In this document: positions 1 through 9,809 of the stretch, one piece after another
Layout of the letters: each line of letters begins with the position of its first letter
Numbering within the stretch: position 1 is the stretch's first letter
From: Chthoniobacteraceae bacterium
Lineage (GTDB): Bacteria; Verrucomicrobiota; Verrucomicrobiia; Chthoniobacterales; Chthoniobacteraceae
Assembly (NCBI GenBank): GCA_028293625.1
Contig: JAQGOL010000006.1
Location: 1 to 64,000 of the forward strand
DNA: 64,000 bases
Direction of reading: 5' to 3'
The notes under the pieces: generated by a model
The model's database searches: none
The model's input: the letters and a program-made list of their open reading frames with translations, nothing else
What the model was told of the DNA's origin: nothing
Made by a program: the position numbers and the translations under genes

Positions 1-155
1 TAGAGCATCCCTTTCATATCGTGAAGAACCTCTTTCATTACCGGAAAGCACGTTACCGGGGCTTGGCCAAAAATGAAGCGCATCTCCATACCCTTTTTGC
101 TCTCGCTAACCTTTTGATCGCTAAACATAGCCTGCTGGGCGCCACCCGCGCATGA
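1..155 (+). mobile_element. IS5-family transposase, C-terminal fragment
   Basis: Reading from base 3 to the TGA at 153-155 gives about 50 residues ending LLIAKHSLLGATRA. It contains HPFHIVKNLF and RYRGLAKN, the C-terminal tail typical of IS5-type DDE transposases (the region around the catalytic Glu and the Y-R-G-L-K/A motif). The gene enters from outside the window, so its completeness is unknown. I could not identify a terminal inverted repeat in bases 156-382, which hold nothing else I can support. The AT-rich composition here continues into the next gene, suggesting a transferred segment. The family call rests on recognised motifs only. Confidence 0.75.
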
Positions 156-382
156 AGTTCAAAATGCGAAATCCAAGCACTTAACCGCTGCCAAAATCGG
201 GCGCGAACGTGTTATTTTCAACAGCCGCTCCACTTTGGAGTCGTCTGCATTTCCAGTTCTGAGCCTTCAGCAAGAGCCGTTATTTCCTGAATTTTGAAAA
301 ATCAGGGCGATAAGCGACATCGCTCACGGGGTGCTCTTTAGTCAGCGTTTCCTTAAATCTCGAAAATTTAGTTGTACTTCTT

Positions 383-1312
383 ATGGTTGCAGTGTCGGTA
401 ACAGATAAGTTAAAGTCAGTCCCGGGTATTGCCGTACATAAGCGGCAGGATATTGAGGCGCTTCGTATTGCGAGTGCATTCGCCATAGTTTGGTATCATT
501 CCGGAATCAGCGGACACGAAGTATCATATGGTGGACTCATTGTATTCTTGATTCTTTCTGTATACCTGGCAGGTCATAGTGCTCGGCCGATTAATCTCCG
601 CATATTTCAAAGAGCCCAGCGCCTCTTGATTCCATGGGTTATTTGGTTTGTAGTCTATGGAGTTTTTAATGTTATAAAACATAAGCCAATCATATCACTG
701 GGCAATGGTGCTCTTGCCGGAGTGTTGGCCGGCTCGTCGATTCATTTGTGGTATATGCCGTATATATTCGTCTGGCTTATCTTATTTGATTTTTCCAGAA
801 CCAAGTTACCAGACTCTTTGATTTCCTGGGTAAGTGGGATATTGGCAGCAGTGATGTTAAGTCTTACCGTTGTGTGGCGTGCGGAACTGGTGCATTTGGG
901 GTATCCATTTACACAATATCTGCACGGATTGGCTGGTATTTTTCTCGGCAGTTTCTTTGCTGGATGGAATGCGCTTCATCGCAAGGCGCGTATGCTGCTG
1001 TTGACGATCATTGTTCTCTCAGCCGTTTCAGCAATTCCCTATGAAGGTGTCGGAATTCCTTATCTGATAGGAATCGCGGCAGGTTGCATCCTGGTTTTCA
1101 AGCCCTTTGATAAAGCGATAAATATAAATCTCGATTTGATATCGCAATGCACACTTGGTGTATATTTCGTTCATGTTTTGCTTCTTGCGTTTATACGCAA
1201 ATTTGGAGTTGATCATAATACTTTGCTGCCCGTGGCTGGGTTCATTTTATCAGTTGCCATTGTGTTTTTAATGCGACGATCGTTTCCGCGTTTAGCCAAA
1301 TACTGGATTTGA
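383..1312 (+). CDS. Membrane acyltransferase, acyltransferase-3 family (probable exopolysaccharide O-acyltransferase)
   Basis: This 309-residue protein has about ten hydrophobic segments and the acyltransferase-3 opening near residues 22-42 (RQDIEALRIASAFAIVWYHS), with the Arg of the start motif and the His of WYHSG in the expected first-helix arrangement. Further along are LLIPWVIW and the HLWYMPYIF motif, also typical of the family. Such proteins transfer acyl groups across the inner membrane onto sugars, which fits the polysaccharide genes downstream. It is clearly AT-richer than its neighbours and sits beside a transposase remnant, so horizontal acquisition is plausible. The ATG at 383 leaves about 20 residues before the first motif, as expected. 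Substrate is unknown. Confidence 0.8.
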   Translation: MVAVSVTDKLKSVPGIAVHKRQDIEALRIASAFAIVWYHSGISGHEVSYGGLIVFLILSVYLAGHSARPINLRIFQRAQRLLIPWVIWFVVYGVFNVIKHKPIISLGNGALAGVLAGSSIHLWYMPYIFVWLILFDFSRTKLPDSLISWVSGILAAVMLSLTVVWRAELVHLGYPFTQYLHGLAGIFLGSFFAGWNALHRKARMLLLTIIVLSAVSAIPYEGVGIPYLIGIAAGCILVFKPFDKAININLDLISQCTLGVYFVHVLLLAFIRKFGVDHNTLLPVAGFILSVAIVFLMRRSFPRLAKYWI

Positions 1313-1776
1313 ACTCTTTAGTTACTTGGACTACGGAGATTGGATCAGTTTGCAAAATCGTGATGAATCACCGCAAGGTAACCCATTTTGTTATCTATTG
1401 ATCCTGCTGCTTTGGTTGCTGCCCGCGAGGTAAGTTTGTGTGAATAGGGAGGCTAAGAGGTGAAGTATAGCATACCTCTGTCGGCTCCGATTTGAGTTCT
1501 GTTACTTTTCAATTGCTCGGATTAACGGGCTTTCTCTTGGATCTCTTTGATGTATAAGCTGTTTATTCCTTGGGTCACAAAGAAGAGGAAAAGAGGATGA
1601 TTTTCGCGCAACATGAGGGTGGGGCGTCTTGAGCTTGTCGACCCTTTAACTTGCTTCTTAGATTCCGGCTGCTTTAACCAGCGCGCCCGAAAGATCGCTT
1701 TGGAAAAACAGTGTTTCTCCTTCGTTTCCGCTTTTCAGTGAAGAAAATGAGTTTCAGAATGCGGTTTTAAAAATTT
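1313..1776. other. Intergenic region without a supported gene
   Basis: No ORF with family features, RNA gene or clear repeat was seen. The stretch should hold the promoter and leader of the export lipoprotein at 1777. I looked for a GG-N10-GC sigma-54 element and found none with correct spacing. Confidence 0.5.
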
Positions 1777-2490
1777 ATGCATACACCCCTGGACTTGAAG
1801 AATGCGGCGAAGAGAACGGACGCGGTTACGTCAATTAGCCGAGCCGGCCAAGGCCGTCTTTTCCCGACATGCATTATCGCGTTAAAGAAAACGATGGGCT
1901 CCGTGGCAATTGCCGGGATGCTTGCGGCCATGGTGGTTTTTTTGTCCAGCGGTTGCCAGAGCCCCGCGGGCGGCAAGATTCCTGAGCAAGCCGCTGTTTC
2001 GCAGGCGGTTTACCTGGGTGTTGGTGATGTGGTGAAGCTATCGTTTCCCGGGTCGCCCGAGTTTACCCAGTCACAGAGAATTCGCTCGGATGGTAAGCTC
2101 AACCTTGCATTGGTTGGGGAAGTCACCGCTGCCGGAAAGAAGCTCAGGGATTTTCAGAGTGAATTATCGCGCCTGTATAAGCCGCAGTTACTTAACACCG
2201 AAGTGATTGTTACTTTGGAAAGCAGTGCAACGCCGGTGGTTATTTCAGGGGCGGTCACCCGGCCCGGAAAAATCATGATCGAACGCCCTGTGACGGTATT
2301 GGAAGCGATCATGGAAGCCGGCGGGATCTCACCGGCGGGAGATGCGAAAAGGGTGCATCTGATACGTGTTGTGAACGGCGAGCATCATACGCAGGTATTT
2401 GATCTTTCCCCGCTGTTGAGTGGCAAAACAAGCCGCGCGTTTTATGTCAAAGGAGGGGATGTGATTTATGTTCCCCAGAGTATTTTCTAA
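1777..2490 (+). CDS. Polysaccharide export lipoprotein (Wza/SLBB family)
   Basis: The 237-residue product has a basic N-terminus, a hydrophobic segment and a lipobox ending LSSGC (Cys60), so it should be an outer-membrane lipoprotein. After it comes a polysaccharide-export domain (YLGVGDVVKLSFPGSPEF, about 76-160) and an SLBB domain (VVISGAVTRPGKI onward, about 165-237). Family members form or attach to the outer-membrane pore that exports capsule or EPS. It is shorter than full Wza and ends soon after one SLBB unit, like the short exporters found in exosortase loci. An internal Met at codon 40 (base 1894) would shorten the n-region but loses the Lys pair before the hydrophobic stretch, so I kept the ATG at 1777. 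Confidence 0.88.
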   Translation: MHTPLDLKNAAKRTDAVTSISRAGQGRLFPTCIIALKKTMGSVAIAGMLAAMVVFLSSGCQSPAGGKIPEQAAVSQAVYLGVGDVVKLSFPGSPEFTQSQRIRSDGKLNLALVGEVTAAGKKLRDFQSELSRLYKPQLLNTEVIVTLESSATPVVISGAVTRPGKIMIERPVTVLEAIMEAGGISPAGDAKRVHLIRVVNGEHHTQVFDLSPLLSGKTSRAFYVKGGDVIYVPQSIF

Positions 2491-2939
2491 ATAGCGGGAA
2501 AGTTCGTTTTAGCATCCGCCAAAAGGGAATTGAGAGAGATTTGACGGTGCCAGGATGATCTAAAAGAGCGATCTCTGCGTGCGGAATTAACAGCCCTGAA
2601 ATTGCCTATTCTTTTCGCCGGCCGGCGGAAGGCGGTGGCGTTTCAGGGCTTTTTTTATGTCCACTTGCCCCGGAGCTGGAGACGAATCTTCAGCCTGTTT
2701 TCCACGCAACATGACGGTGAAATTGCGCAAAGCTTCGGCTTTCGTAATTTGTGAGCCGATGATAGGGTCCCGGCATCTTGTTTGCTGCGCATTTTCCAAT
2801 CTCTTTGGCATCTGTGTTTCAAAGCCGTTTTTTGACAGGCAACCCCCCTTGCTGATTTGCGAATGTTTTACGTGGTTGGATTACGCGCCGCTCCTCGATG
2901 CAATGAGCGCAGCTTATCGCTTTTGGGAAGAAATCTGCG
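2491..2939. other. Intergenic region between the export lipoprotein and prsK
   Basis: Apart from the terminator hairpin at 2592-2656, I see no gene here. An ORF that covers part of it (2657-2977) has no recognisable features and overlaps the prsK start. The last ~280 bases probably contain the prsK promoter; no sigma-54 element with correct spacing was found. Confidence 0.5.
2592..2656 (+). terminator. Rho-independent terminator after the export lipoprotein gene
   Basis: A 10-bp perfect stem (AGCCCTGAAA at 2592-2601 with TTTCAGGGCT at 2641-2650) encloses a GC-rich inner segment able to fold further, and is followed directly by a run of T to 2656. It lies about 100 bases after the stop codon of the upstream gene and separates it from prsK. 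Confidence 0.8.
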
Positions 2940-5042
2940 ATGAACCTTTTTCTTTCGTTTGCTGCCTCGTTCTTTAGCGCGGTGCTGGCGTTCGCGGTGC
3001 TTGTCCGCGAGAAACGGACTTTTGCGAGCTGCTGTTTTGCCGTCGGAATGGGCGCTCTTTCCATTGAGAGCGCCTTGGAATGCATTCGATTAAACGCGCT
3101 GACGCCCAGGGAGATGGCGACCTGGCAATGGGCGGTTTTTGTCGTGAAATCGTTCATGCCCGGCCTCTGGCTCACCTTTGGTTTAAGTTATTCGCGGGGG
3201 AATTATCGGGAGTTTTTGGTGAAGTGGCGTTTCCTTCTTGCCGCCACTTTTATTCTTCCCATTGGGATCACGCTCGGTTTTCGGGAAGAACTGATAAGAG
3301 GCGCCGTGGCGATAGCCCGGGGAACGGCGCTTCCGGCGGGTGTCGGCAGGATTACTCAGCTTCTGAACCTCCTGCTTCTGATCGGGAACCTCCTCGTGCT
3401 AATGAACCTTGAGGAGACTTTCCGATCGGCGATTGGAACAATGCGCTGGCGGATCAAGTTTGTGGTGCTCGGAGTTGGCGTGATATTTGGGGCGCGAATT
3501 TTCATGCGCAGCCAGGCGCTTCTTTTTTCCGGGCAGAACCGGGCGTTGACTGAAGTGGAGATCGCCGCGCTGCTTCTGGGATGCGCGCTGATGGCCGTCG
3601 CCTATTTGCGAAGCGGATTCGCCGAGATCGATATCTATCCCTCGCGCGCCGTGCTGCACAGTTCAGTCATCGCGCTCCTTGTGGGCGGTTATCTTCTCGG
3701 GATCGGAATGCTCGCCCAGGTGATCGCGCATTTTGGCGGGACACGAAATTTCCAGGCGAAAGCCTTTTTTGTCCTGACTGGAATCGTGGCATTGGCGGTG
3801 GTGCTGCTTTCCGATCGGTTCCGGTTGAAGATTCAATTTTTTGTCAGCCGCCATTTTCGGCTTCCTCAGCATGATTCCCGCAAGATCTGGACGCTGCTGA
3901 CGCATTCGATGTCGGGGGCGCGTGATCAGGCGAGTTTGGCGGTCGCCTCGGCGAAATTGATTTCTGAAACCTTCAATATTTTGTCGGTGACCGTTTGGCT
4001 GGTCGATGAGCAGAACCGGCGGCTTGTTTTTGGAGGTTCCACGGTGCAATGCCAGAAGGAGGCCGATGAGATGAACCTGGAATTTGCGCCTCCGGAGCCC
4101 CTTCCAAGGGGCCTTGGCGGGCTCTCGCTCTTTGATTTGGAAAAGCATCAGGGAGCGTGGGCGGAAACCTTGCGGCAGATCAGTTCCACGCCATTTCGGA
4201 AAGCTGGCAATCGGATCTGTATCCCGTTTCTGGCCGGTGAACGATGGCTTGGAATGGCCATTTTGGCGGACCGGGCTCATGGGTTGCCGTACACGCTTGA
4301 AGAGCTTGATCTGTTGAAGTGCATCGGGGACCAGGTGGCGGCCAGTCTTTTGAGCCTGCAACTCACCGAGGAATTGATGTTGGGCAAGGAGATGGAGGCA
4401 TTCAGGACCATGTCGGCCTTTTTTGTGCATGACCTTAAAAATGCGACGTCGAGCCTGGGGCTGATGTTGCAGAATCTCCCCGTGCATTTTAATGATCCGG
4501 CGTTTCGGGCGGACGCATTGCGAGGGATTGCGAATACGGTTTCCCGGATCAACCATCTGATTGAGCGCCTGAGCGCGCTTAGAAACAAATTTGAACTCAA
4601 AGCCGCGAGATTTGACCTGAATGAACTGGTGAATGAGGCGCTTGAGGGCTTGAACCAGACCCCGGAAATCGAAATAACAAAAGAACTCGGTCCGCTTTCA
4701 AACGTAAATGCGGACCGCGAGCAGCTCCAAAGCGTCTTGACCAATATCCTTCTTAACGCGCGCGACGCCGTCGGAAAAAGCGGCCGCATTATTGTGCAAA
4801 CCAGCCAGCGTGAAGGCCGCGCTGTTTTATCGGTAGCGGATACCGGCTGCGGCATGAGTGCCCCATTCGTGAGGGAATCGCTCTTTCGGCCTTTTCATAC
4901 GACCAAGAAAAAGGGGCTCGGGATCGGGATGTTTCATTCCAAAATGATTGTCGAAGCGCATCGGGGCCATATTCAGGTGGAAAGCGAGCCGGGCAAGGGG
5001 ACGACATTCCGGGTCAGCCTGCCATTGGAGATGCCATTGTGA
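2940..5042 (+). CDS. prsK: Exosortase-system sensor histidine kinase PrsK
   Basis: The 700-residue protein has a multi-helix membrane region (about 1-300), a GAF-like domain (about 325-480) and a C-terminal histidine kinase core. The phospho-acceptor is His497 in FFVHDLKN, followed by an N-box (NILLNARDAV), G1 (VADTGCGM) and G2 (GLGIGMFHSKMIVEAH) of the ATPase domain. This architecture and size match PrsK of the XrtA/PEP-CTERM system (TIGR02916). The stop overlaps the start of prsR by one base (TGATG), so the two are translationally coupled. The signal is unknown; in the family it is thought to control sortase substrates and EPS genes through PrsR. Confidence 0.9.
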   Translation: MNLFLSFAASFFSAVLAFAVLVREKRTFASCCFAVGMGALSIESALECIRLNALTPREMATWQWAVFVVKSFMPGLWLTFGLSYSRGNYREFLVKWRFLLAATFILPIGITLGFREELIRGAVAIARGTALPAGVGRITQLLNLLLLIGNLLVLMNLEETFRSAIGTMRWRIKFVVLGVGVIFGARIFMRSQALLFSGQNRALTEVEIAALLLGCALMAVAYLRSGFAEIDIYPSRAVLHSSVIALLVGGYLLGIGMLAQVIAHFGGTRNFQAKAFFVLTGIVALAVVLLSDRFRLKIQFFVSRHFRLPQHDSRKIWTLLTHSMSGARDQASLAVASAKLISETFNILSVTVWLVDEQNRRLVFGGSTVQCQKEADEMNLEFAPPEPLPRGLGGLSLFDLEKHQGAWAETLRQISSTPFRKAGNRICIPFLAGERWLGMAILADRAHGLPYTLEELDLLKCIGDQVAASLLSLQLTEELMLGKEMEAFRTMSAFFVHDLKNATSSLGLMLQNLPVHFNDPAFRADALRGIANTVSRINHLIERLSALRNKFELKAARFDLNELVNEALEGLNQTPEIEITKELGPLSNVNADREQLQSVLTNILLNARDAVGKSGRIIVQTSQREGRAVLSVADTGCGMSAPFVRESLFRPFHTTKKKGLGIGMFHSKMIVEAHRGHIQVESEPGKGTTFRVSLPLEMPL

Positions 5043-6394
5043 TGAAGGCCAAATTGCTCATTGTCGATGATGACGAAGCGATCCGGACCCAGATGAAATG
5101 GGCGCTGGTTCAGGATTACGAAGTTCTTCTGGCCGAGGACCGGGAGGAAGCGATCGCGCTATTTAAGTCGGAGCGTCCGGATGTAACATTGCTCGATCTC
5201 GGATTGCCGCCATCGCCCAATACGCCTGAGGAAGGTCTTGCGGCGCTCTCCGGGATGCTTGCTTTGGATCGGAATGCCAAAATCATCATCATTTCGGGCC
5301 AGGGAGAACGGGAGAACGCCCTGCGCGCCGTTGGAGCGGGTGCGTATGATTTTTTATGCAAACCGGTCGATTTTGATGAGCTCAAGCTTTTGCTCGGCCG
5401 CTGCTTTTATCTGGTGGGGCTCGAGCGGGAATACCGCGAAATGCAGCAGACAGTGGAGAGCGACGGGTTTGAGGGGATGCTTGGGACAAGCGTGAAAATG
5501 CAGGGAGTCTTTGCATTTCTGCGCAAAGTGGCGCCGACAAGCGCCCCGGTGCTTTTATTGGGTGAAAGCGGCACAGGAAAAGAGATGGCTGCCGTGGCGA
5601 TCCATCGCCGGAGTCTGCGGAAAAACGGTCCGTTCATTGCCATCAATTGCAATGCGATTCCTGAGAACCTGCTTGAAAGCGAACTTTTCGGCCATGAAAA
5701 AGGGGCCTTCACCGGCGCCCAAGTCCAGCGCAACGGGCTGATCGAAAGCGCGGCGGATGGCACTCTTTTCCTCGATGAAATCGGTGAGCTGCCTCCTCCA
5801 ATCCAGGTGAAGCTTTTGCGCTTTCTTCAGGAGCAAACCTTTATGCGCGTGGGCGGGAGGCGCGAGATTCAAATCGACACACGGATCGTAGCCGCGACCA
5901 ACGCCGACTTAAGTCAATCGATCGCAAACGGCACTTTCCGCGAGGACCTTTACTTCCGGCTCGCTGTTGTCGTGATCTCTTTGCCGTCGCTTCGGGATCG
6001 AGGGGAGGATATCGGGGTGGTCGCCTCGGAGTTCCTGCGGCGGTTTGCCTTAAAGAACGGGAAATCGGGTCTGTCCTTTGCTCCGGAAGCGTTGAAAGCC
6101 ATCAACGCGCATGCATGGCCTGGCAACGTCCGGGAACTTCAGAACCGCGTGCAGCGGGCGGTGATCATGGCCGACGGCAAACGGATTACGGCAAAAGATA
6201 TGGAGCTGGCCGGGGAATCGGAGTCGGTGCCTTCGGGCACCCTGAAAGAAGCGCGTGAAGGGATCGAGAAGGCAATGGTGCAGCAGGCTTTGAAGAAGCA
6301 CGCGGGAAGAATTACCTCCGCCGCGGCCGATCTCGGCATCAGCCGGCCTACCCTCTACGAGCTGATGGAAAAATTGGGAATCGCCAAGCGCTGA
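5042..6394 (+). CDS. prsR: Sigma-54-dependent response regulator PrsR
   Basis: The protein has a receiver domain (1-120; phospho-acceptor Asp52 in LLDLGLPP, conserved Lys in CKPVD), an AAA+ sigma-54 interaction domain (about 145-370) and a Fis-type helix-turn-helix at the C-terminus (ITSAAADLGISRPTLYELME). The AAA+ domain shows Walker A GESGTGKE, the GAFTGA loop that contacts sigma-54, and Walker B GTLFLDEIGE. It matches the PEP-CTERM-box response regulator family (TIGR02915). A TTG three bases upstream is possible, but the ATG at 5042 gives the usual TGATG coupling to prsK. Its likely targets are the GG-N10-GC promoters at 15369-15383 and perhaps 17720-17734. Confidence 0.92.
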   Translation: MKAKLLIVDDDEAIRTQMKWALVQDYEVLLAEDREEAIALFKSERPDVTLLDLGLPPSPNTPEEGLAALSGMLALDRNAKIIIISGQGERENALRAVGAGAYDFLCKPVDFDELKLLLGRCFYLVGLEREYREMQQTVESDGFEGMLGTSVKMQGVFAFLRKVAPTSAPVLLLGESGTGKEMAAVAIHRRSLRKNGPFIAINCNAIPENLLESELFGHEKGAFTGAQVQRNGLIESAADGTLFLDEIGELPPPIQVKLLRFLQEQTFMRVGGRREIQIDTRIVAATNADLSQSIANGTFREDLYFRLAVVVISLPSLRDRGEDIGVVASEFLRRFALKNGKSGLSFAPEALKAINAHAWPGNVRELQNRVQRAVIMADGKRITAKDMELAGESESVPSGTLKEAREGIEKAMVQQALKKHAGRITSAAADLGISRPTLYELMEKLGIAKR

Positions 6395-6510
6395 TCGGAA
6401 AAGAAATGGGGACGGATATCCATCTATCTGTTTGCGCCTATTTTCGCGGACAACCCGCCCAATGGCTGCTACATGCAGTCGCGGCGACAATTCAGTAACC
6501 CTCAAGAACA

Positions 6511-9500
6511 ATGAAGATTTCAGACGTGTTTCAAAAATGGCGGCCCGTGGTTTGTCAGTTTTTTATGGCCTCGCTTTGTCTGCTGATTGCCGTCGGATGC
6601 ACGGCCAAAGCGAAGCAGGCGCGGATTTTGAATCGAGCTGAGAACTATTTTAAAGCCGGCAAATATGACGAGGCGCGGATTGAATATCTGAACCTGTTGC
6701 GGCTTGATCCTGTGAACGCGCTGGCAGCGGAACGGGTGGGCACTATTTGGCTCGAAGATGGCGCGCCATTGCGTGCGTATCCTTATTTGATAAAAGCGCG
6801 GGAACTTGCCCCGCAGAACGTGACGGTCTGGGAAAAACTCACCTCCGCGTATCTGGCATTGGGCCATTATGAGGAGGCGAGAAAAGAAGCGACCGCCCTT
6901 CTTAAAGAAGCCCCGGGCAGCGACGATGCACTCCTGGTGTTGATTGAAACAGCGCGCACGCCCGAAACGCTCGCCGCCACCAAGGAAGTTCTGCACGGTT
7001 TGCCGCAGAAGGAAAAAGCCAGCTTCCACCTTGCCTCGGCCAATGTGGCGGTGCGGGAAAAAAATGTGCCGGCCGTTGAGGAATTGCTTCAGAAGGCGCT
7101 TGCGGCGGATCCCAAGTTGCCCGCCGCGCATCTGGCGCTGGGCGCGTTGCGCAGCTTTCAAAAAAAGCCGGAGGAAGCGAGTCAGGAGTTCAAGACGGCG
7201 TCGGATCTGGCTCCGGTGCGCTCACTGGCGCGATTGAAATATGCCGAGTTTAAATTCCAAGCCGGCGACATTGCCGGGGCAAAAGAGTTGCTGAAAGCGA
7301 TGACGGTCCAGGCGCCCGATTATTTGTCCGCGTGGCGTATTTTGGCGCAGGTGGCTTCCGCGGAAAAGAACTACGATGAATCGTTGAAGCTGATGGAGAA
7401 CGTGTTCAGCCGCGATCCGGAGAATTTTAACACGCGGCTGCTGCAGGCGGATGTCTGTCTGCAAAAAGGCGATTCAAAGAAGGCGGTGGATACTTTGGAG
7501 CGCTTAAACAAGGTGCATCCCAATATGCCGGTGGTGAAGTACCAGCTGGCACGCGCCTACCTGCAGAATAACAATCCAGCCCAGGCGCCGGGCATGTTGG
7601 CGCAGGCAATCGCCGCCAATCCGGATTATGTCGAGGCGCTCTTATTGCTGGGCGAACTGAACCTGAGGTTAGGCGATGCCGCGCCCGTGGTGGCGGCAAT
7701 GCAGGGATTGCTTAAAAAGCAGCCGAACCTGCTGCCAGCCCAGGTGCTCTTAAGCGAAGCCTACCGGTCGCTTGGACAATTGGACGATGCAATGGCCGTT
7801 ATCCGCGCCCAGATCAAAGCGAATCCAAAAAACGCGCAATCCCATCTCCTGCTTGGATTACTGCACCGGCAACAAAACAAGCTCGCGGAGGCGCGCAAAT
7901 CGTTTGAAACCGCCCTTGAGATTGCGCCGGATAATCTTCTGGTTCTCGCGCAGATCGTTGACCTCGATGTGACGGAAAAGAAGTTTGCGGTCGCGCTGGA
8001 TCGTGTGCGCGCGCAGATCCAAAAGAATCCGAAGGCGGCGGGTGTGCAGTTTCTTGAGGCGAGAGTTTATAGTGCCCAGGGCGAATGGGACCACGCTGAG
8101 GCGGCGCTTCTTAAAACCCTGGATATCGATCCGAACTTTTCCCGCGCGTATGATCTTCTGATTGCCACCTATATCTCGGCCAACAAGCTGGCTCCAGCTA
8201 TTGGGCAACTCGAAGGGTTGTTAACCAAGAATCCCAATAACTCGCGGGCGCTCATGATGACCGCGTTGATTTATGATAAAAAGGGCGACCTGGAAAAGAC
8301 GGGGGATTCTTATGAAAAGTTGCTCGCCGCGAGTCCTGAATTTGTGCCCGCGCTGAATAATCTGGCGTATTTGTATGCAGTCCGTTTGAAAGACGTCGAG
8401 AAGGGGTATGAACTGGCGCGCAAAGCCAGATCGCTGCAACCGGACGATGCGTCCGTGGCCGACACGTTTGGATGGATCCTTTATCAGCGCGGGGACTACA
8501 AGCAGTCGCTGGCATTGTTGCAACAAAGCGTGGCGAAAATTCCCGACAATTCGGAGATCCAGTTCCACCTCGGCATGGCAGCCTACATGATGGGACAGGC
8601 CGATCTGGCGAGGTCTGCATTTCAGAAAGCGCTGGCCGGGCCCGAAGCGTTTTCGGGCAAAGACGAGATTCCGCGCAGGCTGGCTATTCTGGACGATGGG
8701 ACGAAATCAGAGCTCTCTATTGGGCAGCTGGAGGCGATGGTGAAGGAGTATCCAAACGATCTGATGGTGCGGCTCCGGCTCGCAAGCGTTTATGAAAAAC
8801 AAGGCGCGTTCGAGAAAGCGTCAACCACCTGTGAAGAAGCGCTCCAGTTGAATCCCAAATTGCTTGGGGCACTTTTGAAGCTTGCCCAGTTGAATGCCGG
8901 CCCGCTGAAACATAAAGAGAAGGCGTTTGAGTTTGCAAAAAAGGCAAGGGAACTTGCTCCCGAAGACCCGCAGGCCTCGGGGATATTGGGCGGCGTCGCG
9001 TATCGCACCGGCAATTACAGCTGGGCCTACAGCCTTCTTAAGGAGAGCTCAAGGCAGCTTAAGAGCGATCCCGCCGTCTTGCATGATGCCGCCTGGGCTG
9101 CGTATAGCCTCGGAAAAGTGGAGGAAGCGCGTGAAACGATGCAAAAAATCCCGGCGGAAGGATCCGCCGCATTCATTATCGAAGATGCAAAAATTTTTCT
9201 TAGTCTGACGGCGCCGGGTGACGGAAAAGCGGCCGCCGAACTGCAGATCCAGGCGGCGTTGAAAGCGAATCCGAGTTACGGCCCGGCCTTGATGGCCCGC
9301 GCTGCTATCGAGCGTCAGCGCTCGGATCTCAAAGCGGCAACGGCTTCGTATCTGGAAGTTTTGCAGCTCTACCCTGATTTTACTCCCGCGCAAAAGCAGC
9401 TGGCCGGCATCTACGTTTTGGATCCGGAGAATCGAGTCAAAGCGTATGAGCTGGCCATCAAGGCGCGCAAAGATTCTCCCAACGACGCCGCGCTGGCGGA

Positions 9501-9759
9501 GGTGCTTGCCGAGCTGAGTTTTTACCGAAAAGAATTTGCCTATGCGATTCAGTTGTTCCAGCAGAGCGCTCTCGATAAGCCGCTGGATGCGAAGCAATTG
9601 TATTGTCTGGGGGTTTCTTATTTCCAAACAAAACAAAAACCTAAAAGCCGGGAAACGCTCGATCAGGCACTCGCCCTCGGCCTTCAGGATCCGTCAGCCG
9701 CCGATGCACGCCGGCTTATCGCTGAAATTGACGGGACAGCCTCGAACACGAAGCCGTGA
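6511..9759 (+). CDS. prsT: TPR-repeat lipoprotein PrsT
   Basis: The 1082-residue product begins with a lipoprotein signal (LLIAVGC, Cys30) and is then almost entirely tetratricopeptide repeats, for example AENYFKAGKYDEARIEYLNLLRLDP and many units ending in A.NP. This is the architecture of PrsT of exosortase systems (TIGR02917), though it appears longer than the roughly 900 residues usual for that family. It follows prsR by 116 bases and probably shares its transcript. The role is inferred: a periplasm-facing scaffold for the EPS and sortase machinery. The start ATG at 6511 places the charged n-region MKISDVFQKWR before the hydrophobic core. Confidence 0.88.
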   Translation: MKISDVFQKWRPVVCQFFMASLCLLIAVGCTAKAKQARILNRAENYFKAGKYDEARIEYLNLLRLDPVNALAAERVGTIWLEDGAPLRAYPYLIKARELAPQNVTVWEKLTSAYLALGHYEEARKEATALLKEAPGSDDALLVLIETARTPETLAATKEVLHGLPQKEKASFHLASANVAVREKNVPAVEELLQKALAADPKLPAAHLALGALRSFQKKPEEASQEFKTASDLAPVRSLARLKYAEFKFQAGDIAGAKELLKAMTVQAPDYLSAWRILAQVASAEKNYDESLKLMENVFSRDPENFNTRLLQADVCLQKGDSKKAVDTLERLNKVHPNMPVVKYQLARAYLQNNNPAQAPGMLAQAIAANPDYVEALLLLGELNLRLGDAAPVVAAMQGLLKKQPNLLPAQVLLSEAYRSLGQLDDAMAVIRAQIKANPKNAQSHLLLGLLHRQQNKLAEARKSFETALEIAPDNLLVLAQIVDLDVTEKKFAVALDRVRAQIQKNPKAAGVQFLEARVYSAQGEWDHAEAALLKTLDIDPNFSRAYDLLIATYISANKLAPAIGQLEGLLTKNPNNSRALMMTALIYDKKGDLEKTGDSYEKLLAASPEFVPALNNLAYLYAVRLKDVEKGYELARKARSLQPDDASVADTFGWILYQRGDYKQSLALLQQSVAKIPDNSEIQFHLGMAAYMMGQADLARSAFQKALAGPEAFSGKDEIPRRLAILDDGTKSELSIGQLEAMVKEYPNDLMVRLRLASVYEKQGAFEKASTTCEEALQLNPKLLGALLKLAQLNAGPLKHKEKAFEFAKKARELAPEDPQASGILGGVAYRTGNYSWAYSLLKESSRQLKSDPAVLHDAAWAAYSLGKVEEARETMQKIPAEGSAAFIIEDAKIFLSLTAPGDGKAAAELQIQAALKANPSYGPALMARAAIERQRSDLKAATASYLEVLQLYPDFTPAQKQLAGIYVLDPENRVKAYELAIKARKDSPNDAALAEVLAELSFYRKEFAYAIQLFQQSALDKPLDAKQLYCLGVSYFQTKQKPKSRETLDQALALGLQDPSAADARRLIAEIDGTASNTKP

Positions 9760-9809
9760 TTCTCCCGGAGATTTAAATGTTCTCCCGCGCTGCCTGAGCT
9801 TTTCGGAGT

